Assembly (NCBI GenBank): GCA_023263235.1
Contig: JALQXE010000006.1
Coordinates: forward strand, 1-24,860
Direction of reading: 5' to 3'
Source of the DNA: Sediminibacterium sp.
GTDB taxonomy: Bacteria; Bacteroidota; Bacteroidia; Chitinophagales; Chitinophagaceae
DNA length: 24,860 nt
Shown: positions 1-6,626 of the stretch, one piece after another
Numbering within the stretch: the first letter of the stretch is position 1
Layout: each line of letters starts with the position of its first letter
Program-made: the position numbers and the translations under genes
Notes under the pieces: model-generated
The model's database searches: none
What the model was told of the DNA's origin: nothing
What the model saw: the letters and a program-made list of their open reading frames with translations, nothing else

Positions 1-1161
1 GAGAGAGGCATGGAAGGATTTACTCAAGGACCTGAAGAACATAAAATGGGTATCAAGGGTTCAAGTACAGTACAATTGTATTTCCAAGATTGTAAAGTAC
101 CACTAGAGAATGTATTAGGAGAAATTGGGAAAGGACATGTAATTGCATTCAATATCTTAAATATTGGAAGATTAAAATTAGGTGCAGCTACTTTAGGCGG
201 AGCAAGAAGAGCCATCACTACAACCATTCAATATGCTAAAACAAGAGAGCAATTTAAATTACCCATTGTAAAATTTGGTGCCATTCGTCATAAGTTGGCA
301 GAGATGGCCATTAGAATGTGGGTGGGTGAAACAGCTTTATACCGTGTATCACGCAACATAGACGAAATGGAAACTGAATTAGCAGCAGCTGGTAAAAACC
401 TTTCTGAATCTTTATTAGGTGCTGCCGAAGAATATGCTATAGAGTGTGCTATTTTAAAAGTGTTTGGCTCTGAAGTATTGGATTTTGTTGTAGATGAAGG
501 GGTGCAAGTACATGGCGGAAATGGATATAGTGACGAATACAGTATTTCAAAAGCATATCGTGATAGTCGTATTAACAGAATATATGAAGGCACTAATGAA
601 ATTAACCGTTTGCTTACCGTAGACATGGTATTAAAGCGTGCCATGAAAGGAAAATTAGATTTAATGGGACCTGCATTAAGTGTACAACAAGAATTAATGA
701 GTATCCCGGACTTTGGTGCAGAGGAAGAAGGTGCATTTGCAAAAGAGAAAAAGTACATTGCTAACTTTAAGAAATGTATTTTAATGGTTGCTGGTGCTGC
801 AGTACAAAAATTAATGATGACATTAAGCAAGGAGCAAGAAATTTTAATGAACATCGCGGATATGTCTATTATTGCATACCATGCAGAGTCGGCTCTATTA
901 AGATTAGAAAAGTTAACTGCAATGAAAGGTGAAGCAGCAACTGCAATTCAAGCCGATATTGTTCGCACTTATTTATATGATGCAGCCGATGCTATTAACA
1001 AAGCGGGAAAAGATGCATTAAACTCATTTGCCGAAGGCGATGAATTAAGGATGATGCACATTGGCCTAAAACGCTTTACCAAAGTGGAACCATTTAATAC
1101 CAAGGAAGCTCGCAGAAGAATATGTGCACAGTTAGTAGCCGATGATGGTTATAAAATTTAA
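1..1161 (+). CDS. Acyl-CoA dehydrogenase, VLCAD/ACAD9-type, C-terminal part (5' truncated by window)
   Basis: Catalyses FAD-dependent alpha,beta-dehydrogenation of acyl-CoA esters in fatty-acid beta-oxidation, in the cytoplasm. The frame is open to base 1 (E-R-G before the first Met), so the true start lies upstream and the Met at base 10 is internal. Visible landmarks are the mid-domain 'GPEEHKMGIKGSST' segment, the flavin-domain stretch 'YAKTREQF' and 'VHGGNGYSDEY', and 'IYEGTNEINR', where the Glu of YEGT is the usual catalytic base. About 170 residues follow that motif, which matches the long helical C-terminal extension of the VLCAD/ACAD9 class and not short medium-chain enzymes. A terminator hairpin follows 36 nt after the stop. 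The family call is firm; chain-length preference cannot be read from this fragment. Confidence 0.93.
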   Translation, partial: ERGMEGFTQGPEEHKMGIKGSSTVQLYFQDCKVPLENVLGEIGKGHVIAFNILNIGRLKLGAATLGGARRAITTTIQYAKTREQFKLPIVKFGAIRHKLAEMAIRMWVGETALYRVSRNIDEMETELAAAGKNLSESLLGAAEEYAIECAILKVFGSEVLDFVVDEGVQVHGGNGYSDEYSISKAYRDSRINRIYEGTNEINRLLTVDMVLKRAMKGKLDLMGPALSVQQELMSIPDFGAEEEGAFAKEKKYIANFKKCILMVAGAAVQKLMMTLSKEQEILMNIADMSIIAYHAESALLRLEKLTAMKGEAATAIQADIVRTYLYDAADAINKAGKDALNSFAEGDELRMMHIGLKRFTKVEPFNTKEARRRICAQLVADDGYKI

Positions 1162-1197
1162 GTTTGGTTGTGGTTAGATAAGGATACAATAAAAGAG

Positions 1198-1227
1198 AAA
1201 GGGGCACATCAATGATGCGCCCCTTTT
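1198..1227. terminator. Bidirectional intrinsic terminator between convergent genes
   Basis: AAAGGGGC (1198-1205) pairs with GCCCCTTT (1219-1226). Inside it, CAT pairs with ATG across one A/C mismatch, leaving a 5-nt loop. The plus strand ends in TTTT. The minus-strand transcript continues into a T-rich TTTCTCTTTT tract. It sits between the acyl-CoA dehydrogenase (plus) and the hydroxylase large subunit (minus), so it can serve both. Confidence 0.85.
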
Positions 1228-1252
1228 AGTATATAGTTAATCAAAAAATCAT

Positions 1253-3490
1253 TTAAGCTTTAACTGTTTTAAAGCCTAGTTTTTCAGGTGTGATTGGCAG
1301 GTCTCTTACTCTTTTGCCCGTTGCATTATAAACGGCGTTGGCAACTGCAGCAGCAAAACCAATAAGTGCAATCTCTCCTATTCCCTTCGCACCAATATCA
1401 TTTACATTTAAATCTGGTTTATTAACAAACCATGCATCTGTTTTTGGAATTTGAGAATGCAAAGGAACATGGTAGTCGCCAAAACTTGCATTAATGATTT
1501 GGCCGGTATTATGATCAATAGTTAACTTTTCCGATAATGCCATTCCAATACCACCTACAACACCTCCTATCATTTGACTGCGCGCTGTTTTAGGGCTAAT
1601 AATTTTACCAGCATCTCCAGTAGTTACTACTTCAAGGACTTTAATTTTACCGTCTTTTGCATTTACTGCCACTTTAACAAAGTGTGATGAAAAAGAATTA
1701 CTAGTAAATTTTAATTGCTCCGGTGTTTTACCTGTTGAATTAATGATTAAATCTATCTTCTCTTGATTTGCCAACTTTAGTAATCCTACAAAGTCAATAT
1801 TTTTAGTGCTGTCTGTTTTAAGCAACACCATTTCATTTTTTACTTCTAAGGCATCGGCAGTTTGTCCTGCAAAAACTGGTGCATACTGAATAGCCAATTC
1901 TTTTAATTTTTGTTGCACTGTTTTACATGCCAAGTCCACTGCAGAACCTACTGTAGAAGTAGTACCTGAACCACCTTGTGATGGACCAGGAGGCAAATCG
2001 GAATCTCCTAATTTGAATTTTATTTTTGCAATAGGCATTTGCATGGCTTCTGCAGCAATCTTAGTCATAGAAGTAGTCGTACCAGGTCCCATATCACTCA
2101 CCGCACACTCTAATAAAAGTTTACCATCGTTGCTTAATACTATTCTAACTGAAGCGGCCCCTTTGCCTGCGCCAAAAACACCCACTGCCATTCCATAACC
2201 AATAAGCCAACCATTCTCTTTTAGTTTGCCAGGAACCGTAGGTCTATTTTTCCAGCCTATTTTTTCAGCACCATATTCATAACAAGCTTTTAAATTAATA
2301 TCAGAGAACGGTAATTTATTTTCCGGATTAATGGTAGTAAAGTTTTTAAGTCTTAAAGCAATAGGATCCATTTTTAATTGATAAGATAAATCATCAATTG
2401 CCGACTCTAATGCAAAGCAACCTGTTGCTTCTCCAGGACCACGCATCCAAATTGGTGTACTTAAGTCTAAAGGGAGAAGACTATATTTTGTAGTCACATT
2501 TTCACAAGCATATAAAAACTTTGAAACATCCACAATACCTTCTCTAAAATCTTCGTAACGTGATGTATTGCTAATAGCTTCGTGATTGATGGATAAAAAA
2601 TTACCTTCAGCATCCGCAGCAATGTTTACTTTTTGCCAAGATTGTGGACGATAACCAATTAAACTAAACATTTGAGGACGCGTAAGCACTAACTTCACCG
2701 GTCTGTTTAATTTTTTAGCTGCAATAATAGCTGCAGGTACATTGGACCAGGATCTTAAACTGCTTCCAAATGCACCACCTACATTTTCGGCAACCACCCT
2801 CACATTTTTTTCATTTAAACCAAATGTTCTAGCAACGGTACCTTGTGTACTTTTAGGTCCCTGTGTTTTATCGTATAAAAGTAACTTATCATCCGCCTCC
2901 CAATAAGCAATAGTAGCCTGTAATTCCATAGGGCTGTGTACTTCAATAGGAATATTATATTCTCCATCGGCAGTGGCAGCAACCGCTTTAGTATTACCAG
3001 TACCTCTTTTATAATTAATGGGTGCTTTTAAATTTGCAGGATCCAATCTTGCTTTATCAAAATTGGTTTCAAATTGTTCATTCTCATACTCTGCTTTAAC
3101 AAAACGTATTGCCGCATTTGCATTTTCTAAACTATCGGCAACAATTAAAGCTATAGGTTGTCCAAAAAAACGAACCTTGTTATCATACAAAACTTTATGT
3201 CCTCTCCACTCAGAAACATTTTTAGGTCTTTCCGCTGCATTGGGATTATATCCGGGAACGGCAGGACAGTTTGCATAATAAATAACATCTAACACACCTG
3301 GCATGGCTAGCGCTTTTGTAACATCCATACTTTTGATATTACCTTTAGCAATAGTACTAGTTACAAAAACAGCATATGCTAAATTGGGAAGATTATGTTC
3401 AGCAGTATATCTTGCTTTACCAGTTACTTTATCTACACCATCTACTCTCTCATCTTCCCAAAAAATTGTATTTAACTTATTTGTGTTCAT
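1253..3490 (-). CDS. Xanthine dehydrogenase-family molybdopterin-binding (large) subunit
   Basis: Molybdenum hydroxylase large subunit that would oxidise a heterocycle or aldehyde at a molybdopterin centre. The protein is 745 residues. Residues about 15-130 form the aldehyde oxidase/xanthine dehydrogenase a/b hammerhead (DERVDGVDKVTGKARY at the start). Molybdopterin-binding motifs follow: HSPMEL near 185-190, VGGAFGS near 237-243, RGPGEATGCFALE, and the glycine-rich QGGSGTTS. GAKGIGE near the C-terminus holds the Glu (E706) expected to be the catalytic base. The protein has no obvious signal peptide. Its partner, 20 nt upstream, carries a Tat signal, so co-export is likely. Closest known arrangements are two-subunit isoquinoline 1-oxidoreductase-like enzymes. 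The substrate cannot be told from sequence. Confidence 0.92.
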   Translation of the reverse strand: MNTNKLNTIFWEDERVDGVDKVTGKARYTAEHNLPNLAYAVFVTSTIAKGNIKSMDVTKALAMPGVLDVIYYANCPAVPGYNPNAAERPKNVSEWRGHKVLYDNKVRFFGQPIALIVADSLENANAAIRFVKAEYENEQFETNFDKARLDPANLKAPINYKRGTGNTKAVAATADGEYNIPIEVHSPMELQATIAYWEADDKLLLYDKTQGPKSTQGTVARTFGLNEKNVRVVAENVGGAFGSSLRSWSNVPAAIIAAKKLNRPVKLVLTRPQMFSLIGYRPQSWQKVNIAADAEGNFLSINHEAISNTSRYEDFREGIVDVSKFLYACENVTTKYSLLPLDLSTPIWMRGPGEATGCFALESAIDDLSYQLKMDPIALRLKNFTTINPENKLPFSDINLKACYEYGAEKIGWKNRPTVPGKLKENGWLIGYGMAVGVFGAGKGAASVRIVLSNDGKLLLECAVSDMGPGTTTSMTKIAAEAMQMPIAKIKFKLGDSDLPPGPSQGGSGTTSTVGSAVDLACKTVQQKLKELAIQYAPVFAGQTADALEVKNEMVLLKTDSTKNIDFVGLLKLANQEKIDLIINSTGKTPEQLKFTSNSFSSHFVKVAVNAKDGKIKVLEVVTTGDAGKIISPKTARSQMIGGVVGGIGMALSEKLTIDHNTGQIINASFGDYHVPLHSQIPKTDAWFVNKPDLNVNDIGAKGIGEIALIGFAAAVANAVYNATGKRVRDLPITPEKLGFKTVKA

Positions 3491-3510
3491 GTTGAATTTA
3501 TAAGGGATGA

Positions 3511-4116
3511 TTAAATTTTAGTTCCTGCTTTTGCAACTTCTTCAATTGCATCTACAATATTTTGATATGCACCACATCTACAAATATTTGTATCCATATA
3601 TGCTTTAATGGAGTCACGTGTTTTTGCTTGCCCCTCACGCACACAAGCAACTGCAGACATAATTTGTCCCGAAGTACAATAGCCACACTGAAAAGCGTCA
3701 TGCTTCAAAAACGCAGCTTGCATTGGATGCAGTTGATCATTGCTAGACAATCCTTCAATAGTAGTGATTTTACTATTTTGATTGGCTACTGCCAACTGCA
3801 TACAGGACTTCATTCGCTTGCCATTTAAATGAATAGTGCAAGCACCACACTGTCCCATTTCACAGCCTTTTTTAGTTCCTGTGAATGACAACTCCTCTCT
3901 TAATAAATTTAAAATGGTAATTCTCGCATCCACTTCTATTTGCATTAATTTCCCATTAATAGTAATGGATAATTTTTCTTTAGCAATGGGCATGGGCACA
4001 ACAGTATCCACTGCAAATGCTTTTACAAGTGAACTGGGCGTTAAATATAAAGCGGCAATGGCTGCTCCTTTTTTTAAAAACCCTCTACGCGCATCATTAT
4101 AATTACACGGTTTCAT
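3511..4116 (-). CDS. (2Fe-2S)-binding subunit of molybdenum hydroxylase, Tat-exported
   Basis: Electron-transfer subunit passing electrons from the molybdenum centre to an acceptor. Residues 10-35 look like a twin-arginine signal (ARRGFLKKGAAIAALYL). A plant-ferredoxin-type 2Fe-2S domain follows, with C85, C90, C93 and C105 in the GCEMGQCGACT context. The C-terminal helical 2Fe-2S domain has C144 and C147 (CGYC) and C179 and C181 (CRC). All eight ligands are present. At 201 residues it has the usual family length plus the leader. It is the first gene of the pair with the large subunit. No FAD subunit and no XdhC/MobA-type maturation gene lies next to it, so the acceptor is probably a cytochrome or another periplasmic carrier (inference). 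Confidence 0.92.
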   Translation of the reverse strand: MKPCNYNDARRGFLKKGAAIAALYLTPSSLVKAFAVDTVVPMPIAKEKLSITINGKLMQIEVDARITILNLLREELSFTGTKKGCEMGQCGACTIHLNGKRMKSCMQLAVANQNSKITTIEGLSSNDQLHPMQAAFLKHDAFQCGYCTSGQIMSAVACVREGQAKTRDSIKAYMDTNICRCGAYQNIVDAIEEVAKAGTKI

Positions 4117-4175
4117 TGGCTTTGTTTAAATGATTCTTTTGTGAATTCTGTCCTATGTAATTTACAAAGCTTTAC

Positions 4176-4664
4176 CTATACAACTCTTACATTTCTTGAA
4201 AAACTTTCTTCCAGGGAAATCAAGGTCTCTGTTCTTTCAATGCCTTTAATTTTTTGCAACTCATCATGCAATACAAAACGAAGTTGTTGAATGTCCTTGC
4301 AAACAATCTCCACAAACATGCTATAATTACCTGTGGTATAATTCACGCGCACCACCTGCGGGATGGCTTTAAGTGCTTGCGCCACATTATCATACATGGA
4401 GCTCTTTTCTAAATAAATGCCAATAAAGGCAATAATGTCATAGCCCAAAACTTTTAAATCAACGGCCAGTCTTTTACCTTGAACAATACCTAGTTCCTCT
4501 AACTTTTTAATACGAACATGAATGGTACCGCCCGATACAAAGAACTGCTTACCTAGGTCGGCATACGAAACCTCGGCATCCTGCATCATGGCTTGAATAA
4601 TTTGCAAATCCAGCTTATCTAAGCTTTTATCAATATTTAATTTTTGTGTAATTTTTTGTTCCAT
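4176..4664 (-). CDS. Lrp/AsnC family transcriptional regulator
   Basis: Small DNA-binding regulator, 162 residues. Residues about 15-60 form the AsnC-type helix-turn-helix: LDKLDLQIIQAMMQDAEVSY, then DLGKQFFVSGGTIHVRIKKLEELGIV. Residues about 75-150 form the RAM ligand-binding/oligomerisation domain, with the typical 'VNYTTGNYSMFVEIVC' core. The gene lies 59 nt upstream of the hydroxylase subunits on the same strand, so it may be co-transcribed with them and control them. A 9-bp-arm inverted repeat lies 46-72 nt upstream of its start and could be an autoregulatory site. The family is certain; the effector and regulon are unknown. Confidence 0.93.
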   Translation of the reverse strand: MEQKITQKLNIDKSLDKLDLQIIQAMMQDAEVSYADLGKQFFVSGGTIHVRIKKLEELGIVQGKRLAVDLKVLGYDIIAFIGIYLEKSSMYDNVAQALKAIPQVVRVNYTTGNYSMFVEIVCKDIQQLRFVLHDELQKIKGIERTETLISLEESFSRNVRVV

Positions 4665-4709
4665 TTTTAAATATTTTTAAATAATAAGCTAATTTATTAA
4701 TAATATTCT

Positions 4710-4736
4710 ATATTTTAAAATAATTAATTAAAATAT
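4710..4736. promoter_or_regulatory. Inverted repeat upstream of Lrp/AsnC gene (candidate operator)
   Basis: ATATTTTAA (4710-4718) and TTAAAATAT (4728-4736) are perfect 9-bp inverted arms around a 9-nt spacer. Lrp/AsnC proteins often bind AT-rich partially palindromic sites before their own genes. The region is almost pure A/T, which makes chance palindromes more likely. Confidence 0.3.
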
Positions 4737-4824
4737 TTGCAACATATAGCCTATTACCTTAGTTTTGATATATCAAATGAGGGAAAACAAATCGTAAAAA
4801 GCTCAAATGATAAGTTCTTAATAC

Positions 4825-4988
4825 TGTGGGGTGATGAAATTTTTGGCAGACATGCCCCCTTGTCTCGGGGGTGAGGATAACGGGATAAACGTAACATAGA
4901 GCCGTCTAGCAATAGGCGACCAGGGTCGACCACTGAACTTTGTGTTATAGCTAACTGCCTCATGGAGGTTCGATCCCTCCCCCTACAG
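4825..4988 (+). tRNA. tRNA-like RNA: class II body, GUC anticodon loop, 92-nt variable region
   Basis: All canonical tRNA arms can be drawn. The acceptor TGTGGGG (4825-4831) pairs with CCCTACA (4981-4987) with one G.U pair. The D-stem is ATG/CAT around a 14-nt loop containing TTGGCAGA, resembling Leu/Ser D-arms. The anticodon stem CCCCC/GGGGG (4855-4859/4867-4871) closes loop TTGTCTC, with U33 and anticodon GUC. The T-arm is GGAGG-TTCGATC-CCTCC (4964-4980). Between the anticodon and T arms lie 92 nt (4872-4963) instead of at most about 25. The base of this region is paired (TGAGG 4872-4876 with CCTCA 4958-4962), and ATAAC (4877-4881) can pair with GTTAT (4944-4948). CCA is not encoded. An intrinsic terminator starts 5 nt after the 3' end, so it looks like an expressed stand-alone RNA. 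It could be a functional odd tRNA, a tRNA mimic, or a decayed tRNA with an insertion. tmRNA is excluded by the complete D and anticodon arms. Confidence 0.6.
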
Positions 4989-4992
4989 CTAC

Positions 4993-5023
4993 AAAAAGCC
5001 TTCCCGTTTGGGGATGCTTTTTT
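4993..5023 (+). terminator. Intrinsic terminator of the tRNA-like RNA
   Basis: AAAAAGC (4993-4999) pairs with GCTTTTT (5016-5022). Inside, after one C/T mismatch, TTCCC (5001-5005) pairs with GGGGA (5010-5014) through one wobble, leaving a GTTT loop. The descending arm runs into a T tract. It lies directly after the RNA 3' end and 75 nt before the next start codon. Confidence 0.8.
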
Positions 5024-5097
5024 ATTGGGATTTGGTAAAATATTAAAAATGATCAATGTACTAGAATGATAAATCGTTGATTTTTGTAATTTAAATT

Positions 5098-6546
5098 ATG
5101 AAAAAAACAATCATTCTATTCAACCTCATACTCATAATCACGCATAGTTACAGTCAATCTGCAAAAAAGCTGGTAAAAAGTGGAAATACAAAATATGGTA
5201 ATGAAGATTATAAAGGAGCCATCGATGATTATACTAAGGCCATTGAAGTTGACTCAAATTACGCAGATGCATACTTTTATAGAGGGTACACAAAATTTAC
5301 TTTAAAGGATTACCAAGGGGCTATCATTGATTATACTAAAAATGTTGAATTGGATCCAAAGTCTTTTGATGGGTTTATTGACAGAGGTGATATAAAATAC
5401 ATTTTAAAAGATTATAAAAGTGCGATTAATGATTATACGTATGCTTTAGAATTATACAATACTAATTATGAAACCTACTTTAAAAGAGGTCGAGTAAAAT
5501 ATGATACTGCTGGATATAGAGCTGCTATGGATGACTTTTCAAGTTCCATTAAATCAAATCCATTTAATGACTTAGATTTTGAAAAAAATAAATTTATAGA
5601 TACAGCCGATTCTAGACAGCTTAAAATGGGATTGCTGTATAATGACGCCTTATATTATAGAGGGCTTGCAAATAAGAATATAAATAATAATTTAGAAGCA
5701 ATCAATGACTTTACCCATGTTTTAGAGCTTAATATAAATGTTTTTTACAGGAAGTTTTCAAAAGAAGAATTAAAAGAATTGTACATCAAAACCGGATATC
5801 GTTTATTGGACGATTTGCTATTAGTACTTGCTGAAAAATCATGGCCAAATTTAACCAATGCATTGTACTACAGGGGATTGCTAAACTACAACATGAAAAA
5901 ATACAATGAAGCAGTTGCAGACTTTACCAATGTTATAAAATTGAATCCAAAATATGCATATGCCTATTATTACCGAGGATTGTCCAATTATGCATTAAAG
6001 GATTATAGCAACTCAAGTGCTTCAACGGTTGAAGATTTTTCAAATTTTATTACACTTGATCCAACGCTTGCTAGCGCATATTATTATAGAGGTGTGCTAT
6101 CTAGAAATTGGGGAAGGCGAGAATATCTCGGACCATACAATGATTTTACAAAAGCAATTAAACTTGACCCCAATTTTGCAGAAGCTCATTTTGAAAGGGG
6201 TGTTGAAATGTACAAAATTAAAACGCTGCCTAATCGTGAGTCCTTTAGTATGGATGAAATAAACGTAAATTACAATAATGCAATTGCCTTAAAACCAAAT
6301 TATCCGGAGGCCTTTTTACATAGAGGTATTGCAAAAGAAGATTTTAGTAAAAAAGATTATAATGGTGCCATTGAAGATTATACTAAAGCAATTGAATTAA
6401 ATCGGAATTTTGTAGACGCCTATTATAACAGAGGTAATACCTATTATAGAATAAGACAAAATAAAGAAGCTTGTTTAGACTTAAAAAAGACTGCCGAACT
6501 TGGTAAACCTTATGTGTATGATTTAATTAAAGAATACTGCAAATAA
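5098..6546 (+). CDS. Secreted tetratricopeptide-repeat protein (first of a tandem pair)
   Basis: A 482-residue protein with a signal peptide (MKKTIILFNLILIITHSYSQ, likely cut after SYSQ). The rest is almost entirely TPR units, roughly ten, with the recurring pattern 'YKGAIDDYTKAIEVDSNYADAYFYRG'. Units near residues 160-250 and 370-400 are degenerate or interrupted. The C-terminus 'ACLDLKKTAELGKPYVYDLIKEYCK' matches the end of the next gene's product, so the two are paralogs. TPR arrays bind peptides or partner proteins; no catalytic domain is visible. It probably acts in the periplasm or at the outer membrane. A near-match to a TAnnTTTG box (GATTTTTG, 5079-5086) lies just before the start. 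The specific role is unknown. Confidence 0.85.
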   Translation: MKKTIILFNLILIITHSYSQSAKKLVKSGNTKYGNEDYKGAIDDYTKAIEVDSNYADAYFYRGYTKFTLKDYQGAIIDYTKNVELDPKSFDGFIDRGDIKYILKDYKSAINDYTYALELYNTNYETYFKRGRVKYDTAGYRAAMDDFSSSIKSNPFNDLDFEKNKFIDTADSRQLKMGLLYNDALYYRGLANKNINNNLEAINDFTHVLELNINVFYRKFSKEELKELYIKTGYRLLDDLLLVLAEKSWPNLTNALYYRGLLNYNMKKYNEAVADFTNVIKLNPKYAYAYYYRGLSNYALKDYSNSSASTVEDFSNFITLDPTLASAYYYRGVLSRNWGRREYLGPYNDFTKAIKLDPNFAEAHFERGVEMYKIKTLPNRESFSMDEINVNYNNAIALKPNYPEAFLHRGIAKEDFSKKDYNGAIEDYTKAIELNRNFVDAYYNRGNTYYRIRQNKEACLDLKKTAELGKPYVYDLIKEYCK

Positions 6547-6626
6547 TTTTAGATATCAAATAACCATTCTTATCTTAAATTTATAAAATGAGTTATAAGA
6601 TATAGTTACGAGTTAAAATTATATTT

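Noticed and set aside
288..854. 188-aa minus-strand open frame
   Set aside because: Lies wholly antisense to the acyl-CoA dehydrogenase; Ser/Ile-rich composition typical of a shadow frame and no family resemblance.
4872..4963. Group I intron in a tRNA
   Set aside because: Only 92 nt, too short for a catalytic core, and placed in the variable region, with the anticodon loop intact.
4825..4988. tmRNA (ssrA)
   Set aside because: Complete D and anticodon stem-loops, no long helix 2, no pseudoknots or tag reading frame, and far too short.
4754..5056. 100-aa minus-strand open frame
   Set aside because: Runs across the antisense of the tRNA-like RNA and its terminator; the RNA structure explains the sequence and the peptide has no recognisable domain.
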